Of a stretch of 64,000 nt of DNA, positions 45,260-54,770 are shown piece after piece (the first letter of the stretch is position 1; each line of letters begins with the position of its first letter). The stretch comes from Clostridiales bacterium (GTDB lineage: Bacteria; Bacillota; Clostridia; Christensenellales; Borkfalkiaceae), in contig SVHK01000002.1 in assembly GCA_015055865.1 (NCBI GenBank), forward strand, positions 1-64,000, given 5' to 3'. Below the pieces are notes generated by a model that saw only the letters and a list, made by a program, of their open reading frames with translations, was not told the DNA's origin and did not search any database. The translations under genes and the position numbers were made by a program.

Positions 45260-46681
45260 ATGGCTAAATTTAATATGAATCCTTTGAAAAATCCAATGCC
45301 CTCCCAAGACCCTGAAGTTAGAAACGGGAACTTTAAGGAAGTTGCGCTCGGTTATACCCCTGAAATGGCGATTGACGAAGCGAAGCGTTGTATCGGTTGT
45401 AAAAACCGTCCTTGCGTAGCGGCTTGTCCCGTCAATATCGATATTCCCGAATTTATTTCCAAAGTAGCGGAAGGGGATTTTGAATCGGCGTACCAAATTA
45501 TTGCGAAAGATTCCGCTTTACCTGCGGTTTGCGGTCGCGTTTGTCCCCAAGAAACGCAATGCGAAGGAAAATGTACGCGTGGTATTAAGGCAGGTTGCGA
45601 AGCGGTTGCCATCGGTCGTTTGGAAAGATTCGTTGCCGATTGGCATAACGAAAATTCGAAAGAAACGCCCGTTCAACCCGAAAAGAACGGTCATAAAGTA
45701 GCGGTTGTAGGTAGTGGCCCTGCAGGGCTTACTTGCGCGGGCGACCTTGCAAAACTCGGTTACGACGTAACGGTATACGAAGCGTTGCACGTAGCTGGTG
45801 GCGTACTCGTTTATGGTATTCCCGAATTCCGTTTGCCTAAGGCTATCGTACAAAAGGAAGTGGATAACTTAAAGGCGCTCGGCGTTAAAGTTGAAACGAA
45901 TATGGTTATCGGTCGTGTTATTACGATTGAAGAACTCAAAGACGAATACGGTTACGACGCCGTATTTATCGGTTCGGGTGCAGGACTTCCTAAGTTTATG
46001 AATATTCCTGGCGAGAGCTTGAAAGGGGTATATTCCGCAAACGAATTCTTGACCCGTTCCAATTTAATGAAAGCGTATCGTTTTGATAGCCACACGCCCA
46101 TTCAACGTGGTAAGTGCGTAGCGGTCGTAGGCGGTGGTAACGTAGCGATGGACGCGGCGAGAACGGCGAAACGTTTGGGCGCGGAAGTGCATATTATTTA
46201 TCGTCGTGGCGAAGAAGAATTGCCTGCTCGTAGGGAAGAAATCGAACACGCGAAAGAAGAAGGTATTATCTTTGATTTATTGACTAATCCTACCAAGATT
46301 TTGCCTACCGACGTAACCGACCCGCGCGACCCTGCTTACGGTTGGGTAAACGGTATCGAATGTGTCCGTATGGAACTTGGCGAACCGGACGAAAGCGGTC
46401 GTCGTTCCCCTAAAGAAGTGGTGGGTAGCGAATTCGTTATTCCCGTAGATAGCGTAATTATGTCGCTTGGAACGTCTCCGAATCCGTTGTTGAAAGCAAC
46501 TACTCCCGGTCTTGAGACCTTGCGCCGTGGTGAAATTGCCGTGGACGAAGTGGGTAAGACTTCGATTGAAGGAGTTTATTGCGGCGGCGACGCTGCGACG
46601 GGCGCGGCTACCGTTATTAAAGCGATGGGCGCAGGTAAGATTGCGGCAAAAGCGATTGACGAATACATTAAAAGCAAATAA
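45260..46681 (+). CDS. NADPH-dependent glutamate synthase-like small subunit (NfnB-like)
   Basis: RCIGCKNRPCVAACPVNIDIPEFI; VGSGPAGLTCAGDLAKLGYDVTVYEAL; GGGNVAMDAARTAKRLGA. Confidence 0.92.
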   Translation: MAKFNMNPLKNPMPSQDPEVRNGNFKEVALGYTPEMAIDEAKRCIGCKNRPCVAACPVNIDIPEFISKVAEGDFESAYQIIAKDSALPAVCGRVCPQETQCEGKCTRGIKAGCEAVAIGRLERFVADWHNENSKETPVQPEKNGHKVAVVGSGPAGLTCAGDLAKLGYDVTVYEALHVAGGVLVYGIPEFRLPKAIVQKEVDNLKALGVKVETNMVIGRVITIEELKDEYGYDAVFIGSGAGLPKFMNIPGESLKGVYSANEFLTRSNLMKAYRFDSHTPIQRGKCVAVVGGGNVAMDAARTAKRLGAEVHIIYRRGEEELPARREEIEHAKEEGIIFDLLTNPTKILPTDVTDPRDPAYGWVNGIECVRMELGEPDESGRRSPKEVVGSEFVIPVDSVIMSLGTSPNPLLKATTPGLETLRRGEIAVDEVGKTSIEGVYCGGDAATGAATVIKAMGAGKIAAKAIDEYIKSK

Positions 46682-46695
46682 TAAATAAGAGAAAG

Positions 46696-46731
46696 AAACA
46701 AACGCGATTTTTTTCAATCGCGTTTGTTTTA
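46696..46731 (+). terminator. Intrinsic terminator or attenuator close to the next start codon
   Basis: AAACAAACGCGATT...AATCGCGTTTGTTTT. Confidence 0.85.
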
Positions 46732-46744
46732 TGTGTGTTTAATT

Positions 46745-47977
46745 ATGGAAGTAAAACAAAAAAGGTTAAAATATGCTTGTTATGCGACGAACGTATGTAT
46801 GTCTATCGTCGGGAATTTATCCCCTTTATTGTTTTTGACGTTTCGCTCGCTTTACGGGATTTCTTATTCACTTTTAGGGCTTTTAGTACTTGTGAATTTC
46901 GTTACGCAACTTCTCGTCGATTTGGCTTTTTCGTTCTTTTCTCATAAATTCAATATTGCTAAAGCGGTGAAATTTACGCCCATTTTAACGGCGATTGGTT
47001 TAGTGATTTACGCCCTTTCGCCTTGGATAACGCCAAATGCAGTTTACGTGGGTTTATTAATCGGTACGCTTATTTTTTCTTCGGCAAGTGGTTTTGCGGA
47101 AGTTTTAATCAGTCCGGTTATTGCGGCGTTACCATCGGAAAATCCCGAGCGCGAAATGAGTAAACTTCATTCCGTTTACGCTTGGGGCGTGGTAATTATC
47201 GTTTTATTTTGTACTTTGTTTTTGTTGATTTTTAAATCGAAAAATTGGCAATTTTTACCTTTAATTTTAACCGTTATTCCGCTTGTTGCAAGCATATTAT
47301 TTAGCGGTACGGCGATACCTAAAATGCAAACGCCCGAAAAGACTTCGGGTGCGTTGACAATGTTAAAAGACAAAAGATTGCTTCTTTCCGTATTTGCAAT
47401 TTTTTTAGGAGGTGCAAGCGAATGTACGATGGCGCAATGGTGCTCGGGCTATCTTGAACAAGGGTTAGGCGTACCGAAAGCGTTAGGGGACGTATTCGGC
47501 GTGGCGCTTTTTGCCGTTGCGCTTGGCTTGGGTAGAACCTTGTATGCAAATAAAGGTAAAAATATTGAAAAAATACTTTTAATCGGAAGCATAGGAGCAA
47601 CGATTTGTTATTTTGTCGCAAGCGTATCTCCGTTTGCTTTAATCGGGCTTTTAGCGTGCGCTTTGACGGGGTTTTGTACTTCAATGCTTTGGCCGGGTAA
47701 TTTAATCGTCGCAGAAAATAGATGCCCTAAAAGCGGTGTGTTTTTATTCGCTATGATGGCGGCAGGAGGGGATTTAGGCGCGTCGGTTGGACCGCAACTC
47801 GTAGGCTTAATAACGGATTTTGCGATTGCTAACCCGAGTTTGGTTTCATTGTCGGAAACGCTTTTACTAACGCCCGAACAATTTGGAATGAAACTTGGTA
47901 TGCTCGTTGGAATGATTTTTCCTTTATTATCCATTTTTGTTTGTTTGAAATTTATAAAGACGAAAAATAAAGATTGA
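46745..47977 (+). CDS. MFS transporter
   Basis: About 12 TMs; ORF track begins at an upstream TTG inside the terminator stem, so ATG 46745 preferred. Confidence 0.82.
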   Translation: MEVKQKRLKYACYATNVCMSIVGNLSPLLFLTFRSLYGISYSLLGLLVLVNFVTQLLVDLAFSFFSHKFNIAKAVKFTPILTAIGLVIYALSPWITPNAVYVGLLIGTLIFSSASGFAEVLISPVIAALPSENPEREMSKLHSVYAWGVVIIVLFCTLFLLIFKSKNWQFLPLILTVIPLVASILFSGTAIPKMQTPEKTSGALTMLKDKRLLLSVFAIFLGGASECTMAQWCSGYLEQGLGVPKALGDVFGVALFAVALGLGRTLYANKGKNIEKILLIGSIGATICYFVASVSPFALIGLLACALTGFCTSMLWPGNLIVAENRCPKSGVFLFAMMAAGGDLGASVGPQLVGLITDFAIANPSLVSLSETLLLTPEQFGMKLGMLVGMIFPLLSIFVCLKFIKTKNKD

Positions 47978-48001
47978 CTTTTTTGAATAACGTGATATAA
48001 T
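47974..48001 (+). promoter_or_regulatory. Promoter for second MFS gene, -35 overlapping upstream stop codon
   Basis: TTGACT (47974-47979), 16-nt spacer, TATAAT (47996-48001). Confidence 0.65.
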
Positions 48002-48029
48002 AAAAATATAAAAAATTAAGGGGGCAGGT

Positions 48030-49388
48030 ATGCAAGAAAATAAGTTTGGTAGACTGAATTGGACGATACTTTTATTGTTTGGATTAATCGGTCAAATCGC
48101 TTGGTCGGTGGAGAATATGTATTTTAACACTTTCGTCTTTGACGAAGTGGATAAAAATCTCGACGCCATTACGTTGATGGTACAATTAAGTGGTATTACG
48201 GCGACTATCGTAACTTTAATCGCTGGTACTTTGTCGGATAAAATCGGAAATAGGCGTTCGTTTATCTCTTGGGGGTACGCGATTTGGGGGGTAACGGTTG
48301 CGCTTTTCGGGTTTTTATCTCCGCAAACGGTAGGTTCATTATTCGGTGTGGAAGGGGATAAGGCAATCGCTTTGGCGTTGACGCTCGTTATTATATTCGA
48401 CTGCGTTATGACCTTCTTCGGTTCGACGGCGAACGACGCAAGTTTCAACGCTTGGGTAACGGATAACACGAAATCGTCTTACCGTGGTTCGGTTGAAGGA
48501 GTATTGTCCATTTTACCGCTCGTTGCAATGTTAATCGTTGCAGGCGGGTTTGGGATATTAAAAGACGCGTTTGGGTATTCGACTTTGTTTTTAATGCTCG
48601 GTATTTTTATTTCCGCTTGCGGGGTTGCCGGAATATTCTTTGTGAAAGATAGCCCGTGTCTTAAAAAGAACGGCAATTTTAAAGATATTATTTACGGGTT
48701 TAAACCGAGCGTAGTTAAAGGGAATAAGCCGTTTTATTTAACGCTTTGCGTTATCGGTATGTACGGTATCGCTTGTCAAATTTTTATGCCGTATTTAATT
48801 ATTTATATGAGCACGTATTTGTCGTTTACAACGATAGAATATAGCGTTGTGTTCGGGCTTGCTATCGTACTCGGGGCAGGTTTGAATTTATATTTGACTC
48901 GGCTCTCCGATAAAAAAGACAAAATTAAAATGATTTATTTGGCTGCGACGATTTTTATGCTGGGGCTTCTTGGAATGTATTTCACCCAAGGCGAGAATAA
49001 GACGCTTCTTTTAATCTTTTTCGGTTTATTTGGTTTCGTTATGATTTCGGGGAACATTTTAATTTCCGCGCTCTGCGGTTCGACTTTGCGCGATTATACT
49101 CCCGCGGGCGTAGTAGGAAAATTGCAAGGGGTTAGAATGGTATTTAGCGTGCTCATTCCGATGGTGTTCGGACCGATGATTGGGAACGCGATTAATAAGG
49201 CGAGAAACGTACCCTTGCCCGGCGACGGCTTGACTGCCGACGCTATGACGACGCAATACATACCCGCGCCCGAAATTTTTTTGGCGGCGACGATTATGAC
49301 GGCGTTCGTGTTCGTCGTATTACCGATATTACAAAAGGCGATTGAAAAGAAAAAGAGCGATTTAGACAACGAAAAAGGAGAGAGTTAA
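48030..49388 (+). CDS. MFS transporter (sugar/GPH-type or SLC45-like)
   Basis: ENMYFNTFVFDEVDKNLDAITLMVQLSGITATIVTLIAGTLSDKIGNRRSFI; followed by GH2 gene. Confidence 0.82.
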   Translation: MQENKFGRLNWTILLLFGLIGQIAWSVENMYFNTFVFDEVDKNLDAITLMVQLSGITATIVTLIAGTLSDKIGNRRSFISWGYAIWGVTVALFGFLSPQTVGSLFGVEGDKAIALALTLVIIFDCVMTFFGSTANDASFNAWVTDNTKSSYRGSVEGVLSILPLVAMLIVAGGFGILKDAFGYSTLFLMLGIFISACGVAGIFFVKDSPCLKKNGNFKDIIYGFKPSVVKGNKPFYLTLCVIGMYGIACQIFMPYLIIYMSTYLSFTTIEYSVVFGLAIVLGAGLNLYLTRLSDKKDKIKMIYLAATIFMLGLLGMYFTQGENKTLLLIFFGLFGFVMISGNILISALCGSTLRDYTPAGVVGKLQGVRMVFSVLIPMVFGPMIGNAINKARNVPLPGDGLTADAMTTQYIPAPEIFLAATIMTAFVFVVLPILQKAIEKKKSDLDNEKGES

Positions 49389-49389
49389 A

Positions 49390-51114
49390 ATGCGTTTAAA
49401 AACGGATTACGAGGTCGGAAATATTCCGCATTCGGAGTACCCCCGTCCGCAATTACGACGGGAAAATTGGTTGTGTTTGAACGGCGAATGGTCGTTTGCA
49501 AAAGTAAAACAAGCGGAAGAAGTAAGCGTCTTTAGCGAGACAATTCTCGTGCCCTTTTCGCCTGAAACGCTTAATAGCGGAATTGCTGAAGGATTTAAAC
49601 TTAACGACGACGAGAAACTCGTTTACGAGCGTGAAGTTTTTTTGGACGAGAATTTGTTAAAAGGAGTAACTTTACTCCATTTCGGCGCGGTTGACCAAGA
49701 ATGTGAAGTCTTTTTTAACGGCGTTTCCGTTTGTAAGCACAAAGGTGGTTATACTCCTTTTAGCGCGGATATAACGGAAAACGCCAAACTCGGTAAGAAC
49801 GTTTTAAGGGTCGAATGCGTAGATTATATAGAAAAATCGAGTGGAGCGCGCGGAAAACAAAGCTCTACTCCGAAAGAGATTTGGTACACCCCCCAAAGCG
49901 GTATTTGGCAAACGGTTTGGTTGGAGAGCGCGCCGAAAGAGTATATTCAAGATTTGAGAATTTACACGAACGCAAAAGATAAAAGCGTAACGTTGCTTTC
50001 TCAGTTTAACGGGAAACAAACGGTACGGGTTTATGATGACGATAAGGAAATTATTTGCGAAAGTTTTGATAACAAAACGATTTCGTTAGAGTACGATTTC
50101 GAGCTTTGGTCACCTGAAAATCCCAAGCTTTACGATTTTACGATTGAAACGGAGAGCGGTGATAAAATTTTTTCTTATTTTGGCGTTCGCTCGTTCGGTA
50201 TGGGCAAAGACGAAAACGGTACGCCAAGGCTTTTCTTGAACGGTAAACCTTATTTTTATAACGGAATTTTAGACCAAGGTTATTGGTCGGACGGGCTTTT
50301 GACTTATCCTTGCGACCAGGCGATTATTGACGAACTTAAAATTTTAAAGTCGATGGGCTTTACGATGATAAGAAAACATATCAAGATAGAGCCGATGCGT
50401 TGGTATTATCATTGCGATAGATTGGGTTTAACCGTTTGGCAGGATTTCGTCAACGGCGGTGGTGAATATAAGTTTACGCACATTGCGCTTTTTCCCTTTT
50501 TAGGATTTCATCATAAAGACGACGATTATAAATTCTTCGCACGTGAAAACGAAGGGGGCAGGGTTGAGTTTTTGAACGCAGTTGACGAAACTTTAAACGC
50601 GCTCAAGAACTGTACGTCGATTGCTTGTTGGGTGCCCTTTAACGAAGGCTGGGGGCAGTTTGATTCGGCGTTGGTTACGGAAAAAGTATTGGCGTTTGAC
50701 GATAGCCGTATCGTTGATTCCGTTAGTGGTTGGCACGACCAAGGCAAGGATAAAACGCTTTTAAAAAGTTTGCATACCTATTATACGCCCTTGCGCGTTC
50801 CCAAGGATTCTCGACCCGTCGTTTTAAGCGAGTTCGGTGGGTATTCTTTGAAAACGGAAGGACACGTGTTCAGTGATAAAGAGTTTGGATATAAAGTCTT
50901 TAAAACGCAAGGCGAATTTGTTTCGGCAATGAAGAAATTGTATTTAAAGAAATTAAAGCCTTTGATAAAAAAAGGACTTTGCGCCTGCGTTTATACGCAA
51001 GTTTCCGACGTGGAAGAAGAAATCAACGGGCTTATAACGTTCGATAGAAAAGTTGTAAAAATGCCGATTGAAGAAATGAAAAAACTTAACGACGAAATTA
51101 ATAAAGAATTGTAA
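49390..51114 (+). CDS. Glycoside hydrolase family 2 protein
   Basis: SEYPRPQLRRENWLCLNGEWSF; IRKHIKIEPMRWYYHCDRLGLTVWQDFVNGG; WVPFNEGWGQFD. Confidence 0.9.
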   Translation: MRLKTDYEVGNIPHSEYPRPQLRRENWLCLNGEWSFAKVKQAEEVSVFSETILVPFSPETLNSGIAEGFKLNDDEKLVYEREVFLDENLLKGVTLLHFGAVDQECEVFFNGVSVCKHKGGYTPFSADITENAKLGKNVLRVECVDYIEKSSGARGKQSSTPKEIWYTPQSGIWQTVWLESAPKEYIQDLRIYTNAKDKSVTLLSQFNGKQTVRVYDDDKEIICESFDNKTISLEYDFELWSPENPKLYDFTIETESGDKIFSYFGVRSFGMGKDENGTPRLFLNGKPYFYNGILDQGYWSDGLLTYPCDQAIIDELKILKSMGFTMIRKHIKIEPMRWYYHCDRLGLTVWQDFVNGGGEYKFTHIALFPFLGFHHKDDDYKFFARENEGGRVEFLNAVDETLNALKNCTSIACWVPFNEGWGQFDSALVTEKVLAFDDSRIVDSVSGWHDQGKDKTLLKSLHTYYTPLRVPKDSRPVVLSEFGGYSLKTEGHVFSDKEFGYKVFKTQGEFVSAMKKLYLKKLKPLIKKGLCACVYTQVSDVEEEINGLITFDRKVVKMPIEEMKKLNDEINKEL

Positions 51115-51129
51115 GAAAAATGTAAAAAA

Positions 51130-51164
51130 TAACGGCTCCGAATCTTTTTCGGAGCCGTTAAAAT
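51130..51164. terminator. Terminator between convergent genes
   Basis: TAACGGCTCCGA-atctttt-TCGGAGCCGTTA. Confidence 0.85.
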
Positions 51165-51175
51165 TTATAACTGAA

Positions 51176-51718
51176 TTAGAAAAGGGGAAGGGGTTTTAAA
51201 TAAATAACGTCTGCACGGTTCGCCGCTTCGCCTTCCGCGAGAACGAACGCTTTTTTATGGATAATTCCGCCCGCTTTTTCAACGATTGCTTCAAGACCTG
51301 AGAGCGACGCGCCCGTTGAAACTACGTCGTCCACGATGCCCACTTTTTTACCTTTCAAAAGCTCAACGTCGTGTTTGGATAAGTACATTTTTTGTTCTTT
51401 GCCCGTCGTGATAGACGATTCAATATCAACGCTAATACCGTCTTGCATATAGAGTTTTTTGCTCTTTCTTGCAACGGCGTAATAGCGTTGGTTGAGTTCT
51501 CTTGCGATACAATGGGTCAGTTGTAAACCTTTGGATTCCGCGGTAATAAGAACTTCGCAATCTGCAAGCTTAGGCGCGAGTTGTTTTGCGACGTGTTCAG
51601 TTAGTGCGCTATCGCCGTGTAAATTAAAGAACGCAATTTTGATTCCGCTCGGTAAAGGAAGAATGGGAAGGTTTGCCTCGAATCCGTCAAAATCAATCGT
51701 GTAAAATTCTTGTTCCAT
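51176..51718 (-). CDS. Phosphoribosyltransferase (adenine PRTase-like)
   Basis: PRPP-binding motif KVGIVDDVVSTGASLSGLEAIVEKAG. Confidence 0.85.
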   Translation of the reverse strand: MEQEFYTIDFDGFEANLPILPLPSGIKIAFFNLHGDSALTEHVAKQLAPKLADCEVLITAESKGLQLTHCIARELNQRYYAVARKSKKLYMQDGISVDIESSITTGKEQKMYLSKHDVELLKGKKVGIVDDVVSTGASLSGLEAIVEKAGGIIHKKAFVLAEGEAANRADVIYLKPLPLF

Positions 51719-51878
51719 TATTAAAACTCCTATAATTTTCTTTCGTATGGTTGCTTACCGAATTTATTATACCACTTTCTCTCAAAAAAGTAAATAGTTT
51801 TTAAAAAATAAAAGTTTTTTTTGGGAAATTTTTGCTTGCGGAAAGACGTTGGGATTATGCTGACTTAGTTGTGATGAG

Positions 51879-51907
51879 TTGACTTTTTTCTGAGTTCGTG
51901 GTAGAAT
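51879..51907 (+). promoter_or_regulatory. Promoter for recX-birA-nnr
   Basis: TTGACT, 17-nt spacer, TAGAAT. Confidence 0.65.
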
Positions 51908-51928
51908 AATTAAAAAGGAGAGTTGGTC

Positions 51929-52564
51929 GTGAGCGAAATTACTTCAATAACCCCACAAGTCAAAGATAAGACCCGTTGTAACGTTTATCTCGACGGGCGG
52001 TTTTATTGCGGTTTGAAATTTGAAACGGTGGTAAAAAACCGATTAAAAGTCGGTATGAACGTAAGTGAAAAATTTATGAACGAAATACAGCTCGATAGCG
52101 AAAAATCGGCAGCGCTTGAAAAGACGTTCGTTTTTATTACCACTAGCGCAAAAACGGAAAAGCAAATTCGCGATTATTTATACAAAAAAGGATATTTGCC
52201 TGCCGTAGTGAATTACGTTTTAGATAAAATGCGTGATTATCGCTACGTGGACGATTTGGATTACGCGCAAAGCTACGTAGGAAACGTTGGAGCAAGAAAG
52301 GGTAAACGTCTTATAAAAATGGAACTTTTTAAAAAAGGTATTTCTAAAGAAAATATTGAAAATGCTTTGGAAACGTTACAAGAAGACGACCAAGAAAGCG
52401 CGGCGATTGGGATTTTAAATAAATATATGCGCTCAAAAGAGCCGACGAGAGAAAATATTGCGAAAGCTTATCGATATTTAATGAGTAAAGGCTTTGATTA
52501 CGATACGGCGAAAAAGGCGATTGAACAATTTGGTTCGCTTGATGAAGAAAGGGAGTATGAATGA
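51929..52564 (+). CDS. recX: Regulatory protein RecX
   Basis: KTEKQIRDYLYKKGYLPAVVNYVLDKMRDYRYVDDLDYAQSYV; GTG start after aaggagag. Confidence 0.85.
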   Translation: MSEITSITPQVKDKTRCNVYLDGRFYCGLKFETVVKNRLKVGMNVSEKFMNEIQLDSEKSAALEKTFVFITTSAKTEKQIRDYLYKKGYLPAVVNYVLDKMRDYRYVDDLDYAQSYVGNVGARKGKRLIKMELFKKGISKENIENALETLQEDDQESAAIGILNKYMRSKEPTRENIAKAYRYLMSKGFDYDTAKKAIEQFGSLDEEREYE

Positions 52565-53250
52565 AAATAATCCGTTTTGACGAAATTAATTCCACGAACG
52601 AGTATGCCAAAAAATTGCAAGAATATGACGAAAACGTCTTTATTCTTGCGAAAAAACAAACGAGTGGAAAAGGTACGAAGGGTCGGTCGTTTTCTTCAAA
52701 TGAAGGGGGCGTGTATTTGACGAAAGTTTGTATTCATTCGAATTTTTTGGCGAAAGACGCGTTTTTAATTATGGCAAGAACTGCGGTGGCAGTTTGTAAG
52801 ACGCTTGAAGATTTTTCGCTTTCGCCAAAGATAAAATGGGCGAACGACGTGTTCGTATCCAATAAGAAAATTTGCGGAATTTTAATTGAAAACGTGTTTT
52901 CGGGAAAACGAATCGTCCGTTCGATTATCGGCGTAGGATTAAACGTAAATAACGCTTTGCCGGAAGAATTGGAAAAATGCGCGACGACGATGCAACTTGA
53001 AAAGAACGAACCGCTTGATTTTCAAGCGGTTGAAAATAAATTGATTGCCTACTTGAATGAAGAATTCTCTATGGAAGAATATTTGAAACGCGTAGGTTAT
53101 TTGAACGAAGAAATAACGTTTGTTGAGAACGGAAAAGGGTTTCTTGCAGTTGCCGTGCGAGTGGAAAACGACGGGGGATTGGTTGTTGAAACGAGCGACG
53201 GCGAAAGAAAAGTTTACACGGGAGAAGTTTCATTAAGGTTGAAAAGATGA
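52561..53250 (+). CDS. birA: Biotin--[acetyl-CoA-carboxylase] ligase without HTH domain
   Basis: FDEINSTNEYAKKL, QTSGKGTKGRSFSSNEGGVYLT, KWANDVFVSNKKICGIL. Confidence 0.9.
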   Translation: MKIIRFDEINSTNEYAKKLQEYDENVFILAKKQTSGKGTKGRSFSSNEGGVYLTKVCIHSNFLAKDAFLIMARTAVAVCKTLEDFSLSPKIKWANDVFVSNKKICGILIENVFSGKRIVRSIIGVGLNVNNALPEELEKCATTMQLEKNEPLDFQAVENKLIAYLNEEFSMEEYLKRVGYLNEEITFVENGKGFLAVAVRVENDGGLVVETSDGERKVYTGEVSLRLKR

Positions 53251-54740
53251 GATATTTATTGACAAACGAACAAATGCGAAAGGCGGACGAGTTTGCGATG
53301 CAAAATACGCCGGCCTTGCTTTTAATGGAACGGGCAGGTAAAGCTCTTGCGGAAAAAATTAGACGCTTAAACGTGAAAGGCAACGTGCTTTGCGTATGTG
53401 GTGGCGGTAATAACGGTGGCGACGGATTCGTTTGCGCGCGGTATTTGTTGGAATTGGGGTTCCCTATTTCCGTCTTTTGCAATGCGAAAAAATTTAGCCA
53501 AGAAACGGAAATTAACAAACGTAAGTATTTAAAAACGGGTGGAAAAATCGTAGAAGAATTGCCAAATTTAAACGTGGATTTGCTCGTCGATTGCTTGCTT
53601 GGTACGGGTTTTAAGGGTGAGTTAAAGGAAGAAAGCAAACGAATTATTGAAAAAATAAATCTTTTGAAAGCGCAGGGCGCGTATGTGCTTTCCGCGGACG
53701 TACCGTCTGGGCTTGGGGATAACGGACTTTCTAAAGTAAGCGTTTTAGCGAATGAAACGCTTTGTGTTGGACAAGAAAAGCTTGCGCTTAGATTGTTGGA
53801 TGGATTGGATTGTAGCGGAAAGGTTTCTACTATGGATATTGGTATTGACGTTTTAGAAATCGAGAAGAAGAATTACGTGACGGCAATCGAAAAGCAAGAC
53901 GTAAAAGAACGGTTGCCTAAAAGAAAACGTAATTCGCATAAAGGCTCTTTCGGTAAAGTCGCTGTTGTGGGCGGTAGTTTGAAATACACGGGCGCGCCCT
54001 ATCTTTCCGCTCTTTCCGCCTTGCGTAGCGGGGTTGGTTATACTGCGCTATTTGTTCCAAACGGAATAGCGGAATATTATATTTTAAAAGCGCCTGAAAT
54101 TTTACTTGAACGGTTAAACGGTGGGGGCAGTATCGAGTTTAACGAAAAAGATTTTGAAAAAATGCTCGATTACGGTGCCGTTTGCTTTGGAATGGGATTG
54201 GGCGAAAGTGAAGATGTGTGTAAAGGCGTAGAATATTTGCTTGAAAATTATACGGGAAAACTAGTTTTAGATGCGGACGGGTTGAATAGTTTGGCGAAAT
54301 TTGGTTCAACGAAATGCTTTTTAAATAAAAAATGCGAAGTACTCGTTACTCCGCACGTTAAGGAGTTTTCAAGACTTACTTCGCTTTCAGTAGAAGAAAT
54401 TTTAAACGATTGCGTCGCGCAGGCAAAGACTTTTGCAAAAGAAAAGAACGTGACATTACTTTTAAAGGGCGCATCGACGATTATTACGGATGGGAATAAA
54501 ACGATTTTGAATCTTGCCGGTTGTTCCGCGCAAGCAAAAGGCGGTACGGGTGACGTGCTGGCTGGGGTAATAGGCGGACTTTGCGCGCAAGGGCTTTCTA
54601 TATTTGACGCTGGAGCGTGCGGTAGTTATCTCGTAGGTATATCGGCGGAAATAGCAAGTCAAGAACTTTCTTGTTATTCGGCGTTACCAAGTGATTTTAT
54701 TCAAAATATAGGAAAAGCATTTAAGTATATAAACGAATAA
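53247..54740 (+). CDS. nnr: Bifunctional NAD(P)H-hydrate epimerase / ADP-dependent dehydratase
   Basis: MRYLLTNEQMRKADEFAM; CGGGNNGGDGFVCARYL; C-terminal KGASTIITDG...GTGDVLAGVIGGL. Confidence 0.92.
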   Translation: MRYLLTNEQMRKADEFAMQNTPALLLMERAGKALAEKIRRLNVKGNVLCVCGGGNNGGDGFVCARYLLELGFPISVFCNAKKFSQETEINKRKYLKTGGKIVEELPNLNVDLLVDCLLGTGFKGELKEESKRIIEKINLLKAQGAYVLSADVPSGLGDNGLSKVSVLANETLCVGQEKLALRLLDGLDCSGKVSTMDIGIDVLEIEKKNYVTAIEKQDVKERLPKRKRNSHKGSFGKVAVVGGSLKYTGAPYLSALSALRSGVGYTALFVPNGIAEYYILKAPEILLERLNGGGSIEFNEKDFEKMLDYGAVCFGMGLGESEDVCKGVEYLLENYTGKLVLDADGLNSLAKFGSTKCFLNKKCEVLVTPHVKEFSRLTSLSVEEILNDCVAQAKTFAKEKNVTLLLKGASTIITDGNKTILNLAGCSAQAKGGTGDVLAGVIGGLCAQGLSIFDAGACGSYLVGISAEIASQELSCYSALPSDFIQNIGKAFKYINE

Positions 54741-54741
54741 A

Positions 54742-54770
54742 TCCGTATTATCGGTAACCGAAAATACGGA
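54742..54770. terminator. Hairpin spanning the ends of convergent genes
   Basis: TCCGTATTaTCGG-taa-CCGAaAATACGGA. Confidence 0.55.

Noticed and set aside
45260-46681. True glutamate synthase small subunit
   Set aside because: No large subunit is adjacent, and pairing with a dihydroorotate-dehydrogenase-like partner fits NfnAB better.
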